Source: a virus. Taken from it: a stretch of 52,029 nucleotides of DNA. The DNA lies in the IMG/VR virus record IMGVR_UViG_3300030116_007634, positions 1-52,029 of that record; one strand, 5' to 3'. Position numbers and translations under genes: made by a program. Below, one piece after another: positions 22,502 through 28,715 of the stretch (positions are counted from its first letter, which is position 1; each line of letters starts with the position of its first letter). Under the pieces are notes generated by a model, which was not told the DNA's origin, did not search any database, and worked only from the letters and a program-made list of their open reading frames with translations.

Positions 22502-23509
22502 ATGACTACGAACCTCACTGTGAAAAAAGCCTCATCCATCACCAAGCGCAGCCTTGACTCCTTCCGGATGTTCCAATCCAAAGAGTTTGTCTCTGGCTAC
22601 CAGAACCTCGTTACGATTCAACCTCTGAACAAATCCAAGACCCGTGGTTGGTTCATCCGCAAGTCCGATCTGGACACCTGCAACTGGACTGCCAAGGAAA
22701 CTGACTTCGATAAAGGCTCGGTCCTTTGGGATTACAAGCAAACCTTTGGCTCGGCACCATACACCTCCATCGAAGAAGGACTGAACTTTATTATCCCTCG
22801 GCTGCAGATCCTGCTGCGTTCACCACTGATGGTTGAAGAAACCAGTGGCATGCGTCAAACCATCGGCACCTTCGAGGATCCTCAAGCCAAAGAACTCTTT
22901 GAAGCAGACAAGATTGCATCTGATGAGGCGAATGCCAAAGGTGAGATGTACAAGCGTAAGTATGCCGTTCGCACCAAGTACCTGGTCAACATCCTGACCA
23001 AGGACAATGTGCCCGCTCATAAGGTTCCCATCGTCCTTACCCTCAAAGGTTTGAACGGCACGGACATGGCCGAAAAGGTCAAGATGTACGAGAAAGAAAT
23101 GTCCAAGTGTCTGTGCAAAGCACTGGACGCTGAAGTGCCCTTGGCTTTCAATGAAAAGTTCTTTGCCACCACGGTCTTCATCCCAACTCTGGTGAACGAC
23201 ATGCGTGGTGCAAACAACGTCGAGATCTGCTGTATTGAAGGGTTTGACATCCCTGATTACAGCGATCAAGACACAGCCATTGCATCACTAGACAACCTCA
23301 CTATCCCGGATGACAACCGGGAGAGTGCTTGGAAGGTCCAGGAGCTGTTTGAAGATTACATCAACCAGCATGCCAAGCAGGACGCTGAAAAGCTCGGTGG
23401 CAGCTACGGCATGAAGGACGGTCTAATGATCGCCCCTGCCAATCGCACTATCGATGCACCTGCCCTGCCTGCTCAGCAGAATCCTACTGGCGAAGACGCC
23501 TCACTTTGA
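22502..23509 (+). CDS. hypothetical protein, replication region (DUF5895-like?)
   Basis: This 335-residue soluble protein has no motif I can assign with confidence. Its layout (SGYQNLVTIQPLNK... RGWFIRKSDLD... a central KYLVNILTKDNVPAHKVPIVLTLKG, and an acidic C-terminal tail) recalls DUF5895-type proteins of cyanobacteria and their phages. That is from memory and should be treated as tentative. It lies directly behind the SSB-like gene, under its own pseudoknot, so a DNA-replication or recombination role is likely. Confidence 0.68.
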   Translation: MTTNLTVKKASSITKRSLDSFRMFQSKEFVSGYQNLVTIQPLNKSKTRGWFIRKSDLDTCNWTAKETDFDKGSVLWDYKQTFGSAPYTSIEEGLNFIIPRLQILLRSPLMVEETSGMRQTIGTFEDPQAKELFEADKIASDEANAKGEMYKRKYAVRTKYLVNILTKDNVPAHKVPIVLTLKGLNGTDMAEKVKMYEKEMSKCLCKALDAEVPLAFNEKFFATTVFIPTLVNDMRGANNVEICCIEGFDIPDYSDQDTAIASLDNLTIPDDNRESAWKVQELFEDYINQHAKQDAEKLGGSYGMKDGLMIAPANRTIDAPALPAQQNPTGEDASL

Positions 23510-23761
23510 AGTAATATCTGGGTTGGACACGTCCTGCTCATCGACAGAAACATTCTGGAAGATGAACATGTCTTGGATCAACCCACGAATTACACCTTGT
23601 CTTGTGGTGGCGATCGTGGCTAACATGGTCGCCACTTCTTTCAATGTGGAGGTTGATTCACAATCATCTACGAATCGCTTAATCTTTTCCAGCCAAAACT
23701 TATCGTCCAACGTTGGTTCAATCTGGAATTGACTTAACGAAACGTACTTGATGTTGTCCAT
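23501..23761 (-). CDS. small antisense helical protein
   Basis: This 86-residue protein (MDNIKYVSLSQFQIEPTLDD...) has a central helical region KFWLEKIKRFVDDCESTSTL followed by KEVATMLATIATTRQGVIRG, with good protein composition. It converges with the gene ending at 23509 (9-nt overlap) and is divergent from 23819. No family is recognised. It is an isolated minus-strand gene in a plus-strand region. Confidence 0.62.
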   Translation of the reverse strand: MDNIKYVSLSQFQIEPTLDDKFWLEKIKRFVDDCESTSTLKEVATMLATIATTRQGVIRGLIQDMFIFQNVSVDEQDVSNPDITSK

Positions 23762-23818
23762 GTGATATCCAAGATTGTTTGGATGTTACATACATCTTAC
23801 CAAACTCAAACTATTCAA

Positions 23819-24760
23819 ATGGAAACCAAAACCAAACTAAATGAGGCACAGTCTCTCATCTATTGTCGTTCTAATTTACGCCGAGCATTTGATGACTTTG
23901 ATGACACTGACATTGCGGGCATCAGTCTTGTTGGCGACAACGTTTGCATCACTCGCACTGACGGCACCAGCCAAGAGTTTCCCAGGGAAAAGGTTTGCGC
24001 CGCATTTACGAAGTTCACAAACAGACTACCGAACTTCTTTGCGTACCTTGGACCTAATTATCGTGGACCCAGTGCATGGCGGGACAACGGTTATGTCCTG
24101 TTCAAAGGCTGGTCATACATACATGCATTAGGCGAACGACTCCATCCCAGTGCTCGTTTTCAAGCACGGTTTGCTGATCAGCTCATCCATTTCGATACGA
24201 AAGATTCTTTACTCCCTGTACTCCAAAATGAACAGTTCGACATTGGGTATCTCATTGCACCGGACGGGTTTCACATTAAACCTCGGCTCCTTGACCTGGA
24301 TGGTGAGTTTGACGAAGAACAGGAAGAGCAAGCTAGTTTTGGCGAACCTTACTGCTCTTGTGGGTCCTTTCAGCGTCAGTTCAATCATCTACAAGCGTTC
24401 AAGGAAGAGATCCCACACTTCAAACCACGTTGCAAACACCTGAGCTGGGTAGAGAAGTACCGCGAGTTCATCAGCAAGCGGTCTCAGATTCGGATTGAAT
24501 GCAACGACGTACCAGAAAAGTGTGTTGCCTGGTGGTACGCACCGCCTGAAGACGGCAATACAAAGGGACGCATGACTCTTATCCATACCAAGTCCGGTGT
24601 AAATGCACCGCTCAGTCACTGGCGGCACTACCGCAAAGGCGAAACTTTTACAGAAGATGACAGTTGGGAACTCTTCGACAACATGCTCGAAGCAGGCTAT
24701 GTCCCATATCCCGGTGACAGCCTGCAACAGCTCAAGGGCATCTGGAAGAAAGGGGGTTGA
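23819..24760 (+). CDS. hypothetical protein with SWIM-like zinc motif
   Basis: This is a 313-residue protein. I use ATG 23819 (METKTKLNEAQ) over an in-frame GTG at 23762 that overlaps the promoter of the antisense gene. Residues about 186-216 carry PYCSCGSFQRQFNHLQAF followed by FKPRCKHLSW. This is a C-x-C ... C-x-H arrangement as in SWIM zinc fingers, although the spacing between the pairs is long. SWIM motifs mediate DNA or protein binding. The rest is unrecognised. Confidence 0.65.
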   Translation: METKTKLNEAQSLIYCRSNLRRAFDDFDDTDIAGISLVGDNVCITRTDGTSQEFPREKVCAAFTKFTNRLPNFFAYLGPNYRGPSAWRDNGYVLFKGWSYIHALGERLHPSARFQARFADQLIHFDTKDSLLPVLQNEQFDIGYLIAPDGFHIKPRLLDLDGEFDEEQEEQASFGEPYCSCGSFQRQFNHLQAFKEEIPHFKPRCKHLSWVEKYREFISKRSQIRIECNDVPEKCVAWWYAPPEDGNTKGRMTLIHTKSGVNAPLSHWRHYRKGETFTEDDSWELFDNMLEAGYVPYPGDSLQQLKGIWKKGG

Positions 24761-24778
24761 CACACCCCCTTAGACTCC

Positions 24779-24805
24779 AGGTCCTGGTCACGACCTAAAA
24801 CTGAC
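24779..24805 (+). promoter_or_regulatory. family P H-type pseudoknot, copy 5
   Basis: Stem 1 is AGGTC / GACCT, swapped relative to CGTC / GACG of copies 3 and 4. The loop CTGGTCAC supplies GTCA, which pairs with TGAC, again swapped relative to GGGCA / TGCCC. The linking strand is AAAAC. The ATG at 24828 follows 22 nt later. Both stems covary, which makes this copy the most informative. Confidence 0.7.
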
Positions 24806-24827
24806 GGACACCTAAACCATTCCTTCA

Positions 24828-24947
24828 ATGTTCGAGACCATTCTCGCTACCGCTCTTCCCATTCTTCGAGATCTTCTTTTGACAGCAGCCGCCGGGCTGC
24901 TGGCATATGCAATGAATCGAATCCAATCCCACGTCACCTCCTTCTGA
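24828..24947 (+). CDS. 39-aa membrane peptide
   Basis: The frame reads MFETILATALPILRDLLLTA then AGLLAYAMNRIQSH and stops. It holds one hydrophobic helix and a short basic tail. It is preceded by a family P pseudoknot at the same spacing as real genes, which supports it as coding. The Gp157-like gene starts 8 nt later. Role unknown. Confidence 0.55.
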   Translation: MFETILATALPILRDLLLTAAAGLLAYAMNRIQSHVTSF

Positions 24948-24955
24948 TACCAACC

Positions 24956-25675
24956 GTGGAACAAATTACTCAAACTAAACTAGAAAAGCTCAACGTCCTG
25001 CAGCTTTACCAGCACTATGGTGCCCTGGAACGCTCTTTTCCTCTTCTCACTCCTGAGTCCCAAGACTTGGCGCGGGCAGAGTTGGAAGCCTGTTCTAAGC
25101 TACGGTCTGAAAAGGTGGATCGTATCTACTACGCGCTCGCCCATCACGAAGACAGTGCGGAACGCGCTAAAAAAGAGAAAGTAAAACTACAGGAGGCACA
25201 AAAGCACCACGAATCTCAGGTTCGGCAGCTAAAAGAACTGGTCAAGTATTTGCGCCGTTCTTTGCCCCTTGATACCAACAAGATCAATGGGCGTAACTAT
25301 CAGTTCACTGTATCCAAACGCAAGGAGCTAGCAGTTGAAATCAAAACGGATCCGCAGTTATGGGAACCTTCTGAACAAGATTCCTTCTGTATCCAGCAAG
25401 AAGTGTGCGTCACTAAGCACACCGTGGTACGTTCAATGTCAGGAGAAGTTCTTGAAGAAAGAACGGAACCCAAAACAACTACAGAAATCCTCCCGAATCT
25501 CGATGCAATACGCGACGCCCACACGAACGGACAGCAACTACCAGACGGAGTCAAAGTCATACAAGAATTTTCGATACGAACACGACGCCTCGTTAGCAAT
25601 GAATTGGAAGTGGAAGCACCCGAATATCTCGGGCAATCTGTACCAGAAGTTGGAGGCACCGACGGATCTGTCTGA
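24956..25675 (+). CDS. Siphovirus Gp157-like protein (GTG start)
   Basis: This 239-residue protein starts at GTG 24956. After a helical region, a coiled-coil stretch (about 70-105; AERAKKEKVKLQEAQKHH) leads into LKELVKYLRRSLPLDTNKIN and YQFTVSKRKELAVEI. This matches the Gp157 family pattern (long helix, LKxYL, GixkikgxxFxxsvrk, VeI). Some Gp157 proteins have been linked to phage resistance in Streptococcus; the role in virulent phages is unknown. It overlaps the next gene by 77 nt. Confidence 0.65.
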   Translation: MEQITQTKLEKLNVLQLYQHYGALERSFPLLTPESQDLARAELEACSKLRSEKVDRIYYALAHHEDSAERAKKEKVKLQEAQKHHESQVRQLKELVKYLRRSLPLDTNKINGRNYQFTVSKRKELAVEIKTDPQLWEPSEQDSFCIQQEVCVTKHTVVRSMSGEVLEERTEPKTTTEILPNLDAIRDAHTNGQQLPDGVKVIQEFSIRTRRLVSNELEVEAPEYLGQSVPEVGGTDGSV

Positions 25676-25907
25676 CGCACAGATCAAGATGCAGTGCTAC
25701 CAGCAAACCATGAAGGACATTGAGCTTCAAATCGAAGCCAATGAACTGGAAACATCAATGCTTTGCAATGGTGATGACATCCTTCCTGGTAACGCAGATA
25801 AAGTTGAAGAGCTTGAAGCTAAAAAGCTGAAGCTTCTCAACAGCAAACGTTTTCACCAGAACGCTGCTAACTGCTATTGGTACTGGATTGCTCGGCACGA
25901 AAACTAG
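25599..25907 (+). CDS. small hypothetical helical protein
   Basis: This 102-residue protein starts at ATG 25599 (MNWKWKHPNISGNLYQ). Upstream in-frame residues are the shadow of the Gp157-like gene. It contains two helical segments rich in Lys/Glu/Leu (KDIELQIEANELETSM, KVEELEAKKLKLLNSKRF). The 77-nt overlap with the previous gene is unusually long. Function unknown. Confidence 0.62.
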   Translation: MNWKWKHPNISGNLYQKLEAPTDLSDAQIKMQCYQQTMKDIELQIEANELETSMLCNGDDILPGNADKVEELEAKKLKLLNSKRFHQNAANCYWYWIARHEN

Positions 25908-25941
25908 GGCCGATACAATTAAATGAAACGGCGGTGTTCCT

Positions 25942-26208
25942 ATGACGCAAAATCCTGATCAGTTAACTAACTTGATTGCGGGGTTTACGCAGGAAGGGAC
26001 ACCGCTTTCTGCTATTGCTGGCTCCAAGAATGAGTGGGGAGTCACGATTCTGACCGCTGCAATGCTGGCGAATGAAAGCCTCGCAGCACAAATGAATGCT
26101 GAAGAAATGGTTGATGCAGCCATCAGCTACTACAACATTATCCAAGAACGTATTGGTTACTACGAGAAAACCAAGACGAATTCACTTGAAAAACTGTACG
26201 AACAGTAG
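25942..26208 (+). CDS. small hypothetical protein
   Basis: This 88-residue soluble helical protein starts MTQNPDQLTNLIAGFTQEGT. Good composition, no known family. It ends the early/middle gene run before the late genes. Confidence 0.7.
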   Translation: MTQNPDQLTNLIAGFTQEGTPLSAIAGSKNEWGVTILTAAMLANESLAAQMNAEEMVDAAISYYNIIQERIGYYEKTKTNSLEKLYEQ

Positions 26209-26261
26209 TAGACAAACTGTTTTTTAATACTAAGATTCGTAGGCAATTTCGCTTACTTACT

Positions 26262-26627
26262 GTGCTTAAAGCAATTAAAGCATTCTCAGTTGCTTGCATC
26301 TCCTGTCTGATTGCAAGCCCCGTCCTGGCTGGACCTTACTTAAACATTGAGAACAACGCAGGTTGGGACAAGAAAGGTAAGGGTACTGGTCACGGTACTG
26401 ACATCCATGTTGGTATTGAAGGCACCACCGGTGCACTTGGATGGTACCTCCAGGGTGGTCCTTACCTCTCGAACCCTGCCACCGGCAGCAACAGCACTGA
26501 CCTCAGCGCCAAGACTGGTTTCTCTGTAGCAGCTACCGAATCACTGTCAATCTACGGTGAACTGTCTGGTGTCTTTGCTGATGATGCCTCCTATGGCTCC
26601 AAAGCAGGCCTAAAGTGGAACTTCTGA
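26262..26627 (+). CDS. small outer-membrane beta-barrel-like protein (GTG start)
   Basis: This 121-residue protein starts at GTG 26262. Residues 1-23 form a Sec signal peptide with a clear cleavage pattern (MLKAIKAFSVACISCLIASP then VLAG). The mature part is Gly/Ser/Thr-rich with alternating strand patterns (LNIENNAGWDKKGK, IHVGIEG, LGWYLQGG, SLSIYGELSG). It ends KWNF, with the terminal Phe typical of BAM-inserted outer-membrane proteins. At about 100 residues it could form 4-8 strands. A phage-made surface protein that blocks further infection is plausible but unproven. A terminator follows. Confidence 0.72.
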   Translation: MLKAIKAFSVACISCLIASPVLAGPYLNIENNAGWDKKGKGTGHGTDIHVGIEGTTGALGWYLQGGPYLSNPATGSNSTDLSAKTGFSVAATESLSIYGELSGVFADDASYGSKAGLKWNF

Positions 26628-26648
26628 TTTTTTAACTACATATTGATA

Positions 26649-26672
26649 AGCCCGCATCAAGCGGGCTTTTTT
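26649..26672 (+). terminator. intrinsic terminator
   Basis: A perfect 6-bp stem GCCCGC / GCGGGC with an ATCAA loop is followed by six Ts. It lies 22 nt after the beta-barrel gene. Confidence 0.88.
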
Positions 26673-26691
26673 ATTGTCCAGACTACAAGCC

Positions 26692-26700
26692 GTAAAATAG
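26692..26700 (+). promoter_or_regulatory. GTAAAATAG box (candidate late promoter)
   Basis: GTAAAATAG lies 27 nt before the ATG of a fibre gene and just after a terminator, so a new transcript must start here. It matches boxes at 28679 and, with GATAAAATAG, at 28053 and 4573. Confidence 0.45.
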
Positions 26701-26726
26701 AGAGACGGAAATAGTTTTAACAGAAG

Positions 26727-27998
26727 ATGTCGCAGACAAAAGCCCAACTTATCAATGATCTGGTTCAGGCTCTTGCATTTATTACTACGGCAAGTGCGCC
26801 GACCAATGGCGTGTTTTTGTCTGCCTCTAACACGCTGGCAATATCAACCAACTCAACCCAACGCTTAACAGTTGACAGCTTAGGCCGGTTGTTGGTTGGA
26901 GTGAACAGCACTTCCGCTGCCGCAACTGCAATCTTTGAAGACAATAGTGCTTCTAATGGACCGTCAATCGTTTATCTAAGCAGCAGTTCTACAACACCTG
27001 CAGACAGTGCTGGACTTGGTTTAATTCGTTTTTCGGCTGCCAATCACAGCCCCACGGCACAAATCGCGGCACGTCGAGACGGTGGAACATGGACTGCAGG
27101 TAGCAGCCAACCCTCAAGGATTGAATTTTCCACCACAGCAGATGGTGCAAGCAGCTCGACTGAGCGCCTACGCATTACATCAACTGGCGCGTGGGCGATT
27201 GAAGGCGCATCGAACTACGGCACCAGCGGTCAGGTTCTAACCAGCAACGGTAATGATGCACCAACTTGGCAAAATGCTTCAGGCGGTGGTGGTTCGGGTG
27301 ATTCAATTAGCGAAGGCAACACAAGCGTTGAGTGTGTCGATACTGGTAGCGACGGTCATATCACATTCGACACTGAAGGCGTAGAAAGAATGAGGATTGA
27401 TAATGCAGGAAATGTGGGGATCAATGAAACAAGCCCATCAACAGTAGGTTTTGGCTCAACTCTCCGAATCAAAGGGGTAAGTGGTGTAAGCGGTTTGTTT
27501 GCTGAAGGTGCAAGTGGAACTGCATGGTTTGGTTTTTACTCAGGCGACTCCACCACCAATACACCAGCTCTTCTTTATCCCTACAACGGTAATATAAGGA
27601 TCGGCGTAACTAATGGCGTAACCACAGGCGGGTTTGCAGAAAGGGCTCGCATCGACAGGTACGGCAACGTTCTTTTAGGCGGATCAACAGCACCCACCTC
27701 TGCCAGAAATTCACTATCCTTATTTAACAGTGTTGCGCCTTCTGCAAGCGTTACTAATGGTGTTGTTCTTTACGCTCAGGATGTCAGCAGCAGCTCTGAG
27801 CTAAAAGTTCGTGATGAAGCTGGCAACGTGACAACGCTGTCGCCTCACAATTTTGACCTTATCCCAGAAGGTCCATCTGAAGATATGGCATGGAGCTATT
27901 ACTCAGAAAAAGACGGCAAGCGCATTAATGTTGACATGTTGAAAGCTGTTCGTTTGCTTGAGCAGTTGACTGGTGAGCAACTGGTATTTACTGGTTGA
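26727..27998 (+). CDS. tail-fibre-like protein with ERLRI repeats
   Basis: This 423-residue virion-type protein contains several copies of the fibre repeat: TQRLTVDSLGRLLVG, TERLRITSTGAWAIEG, VERMRIDNAGNVGINETSPS, AERARIDRYGNVLLGG. These repeats occur in many phage tail fibres and in S74-type bacterial adhesins, where they form triple beta-helix shafts. The C-terminus (about 370-423) is a different short domain and holds no S74 chaperone. It probably forms a receptor-binding or structural fibre. Confidence 0.82.
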   Translation: MSQTKAQLINDLVQALAFITTASAPTNGVFLSASNTLAISTNSTQRLTVDSLGRLLVGVNSTSAAATAIFEDNSASNGPSIVYLSSSSTTPADSAGLGLIRFSAANHSPTAQIAARRDGGTWTAGSSQPSRIEFSTTADGASSSTERLRITSTGAWAIEGASNYGTSGQVLTSNGNDAPTWQNASGGGGSGDSISEGNTSVECVDTGSDGHITFDTEGVERMRIDNAGNVGINETSPSTVGFGSTLRIKGVSGVSGLFAEGASGTAWFGFYSGDSTTNTPALLYPYNGNIRIGVTNGVTTGGFAERARIDRYGNVLLGGSTAPTSARNSLSLFNSVAPSASVTNGVVLYAQDVSSSSELKVRDEAGNVTTLSPHNFDLIPEGPSEDMAWSYYSEKDGKRINVDMLKAVRLLEQLTGEQLVFTG

Positions 27999-28052
27999 TT
28001 TAGCCAGCTGCCTTTATACTTCACCTACAACAACTTTTCTCCGGAAACGTTT

Positions 28053-28062
28053 GATAAAATAA
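28053..28062 (+). promoter_or_regulatory. GATAAAATAA box (candidate late promoter)
   Basis: It lies 19 nt before the ATG at 28082, in a gap between two virion-type genes. It is the plus-strand counterpart of the 4573 box. Confidence 0.4.
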
Positions 28063-28081
28063 AAACAAAAGCATTTAAAAA

Positions 28082-28432
28082 ATGACTGTCACTACCACCT
28101 GGAATGTCGGAAATTTAGATTCCGCACCGACCGAAGGTTCTCTCACTGATGTAGTGAAAACCGTGCACTGGACTGTTTCTGCTGAAGAAACTGTCACCGT
28201 TGATGGTGTTGAAACCACCTACACTGCTTCCTCTTATGGTTCCGTCGGTCTGGAAGCTCCAGACGCTAATGACTACACTGCTTTCGCAGACATCACTCTT
28301 TCTGGTGCCATCGATTGGGCCAAGGCTGCCATCGGTTCTGATGAAGTAACCGCCATCGAAAGCGGTTTAACTGCCAACATCACTGAACAAAAAACCCCCT
28401 CTATCGAATCTAAGGCATTACCCTGGGCTTGA
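28082..28432 (+). CDS. small phage protein, cyanophage type
   Basis: This 116-residue acidic protein starts MTVTTTWNVGNLDSAPTEGS and contains VVKTVHWTVSAEET and YGSVGLEAPDANDYTAFADI. Short proteins with the same layout are common in phages of marine bacteria beside fibre genes. Beta-sandwich fold is likely. A minor virion protein is inferred from context. Confidence 0.68.
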   Translation: MTVTTTWNVGNLDSAPTEGSLTDVVKTVHWTVSAEETVTVDGVETTYTASSYGSVGLEAPDANDYTAFADITLSGAIDWAKAAIGSDEVTAIESGLTANITEQKTPSIESKALPWA

Positions 28433-28470
28433 TAATTAACCTATAATTTGTTCAGTCCTTATCCACTACC

Positions 28471-28677
28471 ATGGCCTCTGTTCAGGAAAAGTTTGACTCC
28501 ACCGTTGCAGAACTGCAAGCAACCGTTGAGGAGTACAACAATGCTCTTAAAGTGATGGAAGTAGCCAAAGAAAAGGCCATTGCCCTTCAAGGTGCTGCAC
28601 AAACTCTTCGGGAACTTATTGATGGTGAAGCAGCCCCTGTTGTTGAACCTGAAGTAGTCACCCCGGAAGCCGAGTGA
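28471..28677 (+). CDS. small coiled-coil protein
   Basis: This 68-residue protein (MASVQEKFDSTVAELQATVE...) forms a heptad-rich coiled coil over nearly all its length, then an acidic tail. It lies between virion-type genes. It may be a trimerisation or tail-associated peptide; no family is known. Confidence 0.68.
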   Translation: MASVQEKFDSTVAELQATVEEYNNALKVMEVAKEKAIALQGAAQTLRELIDGEAAPVVEPEVVTPEAE

Positions 28678-28678
28678 A

Positions 28679-28700
28679 GTAAAATAGGAACATATAAATA
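28679..28700 (+). promoter_or_regulatory. GTAAAATAG and TATAAATA boxes (candidate late promoter)
   Basis: GTAAAATAG at 28679-28687 and TATAAATA at 28693-28700 both lie upstream of the fibre ATG at 28716. The second matches the T4-type late promoter sequence. Which one is used cannot be told from the sequence. Confidence 0.42.
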
Positions 28701-28715
28701 AGTTCCTATATCTAA

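Noticed and set aside
11406-24805. Assigning the family P pseudoknots to the preQ1-I riboswitch class
   Set aside because: The topology and the A-rich linker are similar, but the conserved preQ1-binding loop bases and the usual ACUA-type tail are not present in a consistent form. The downstream genes are not queuosine genes.
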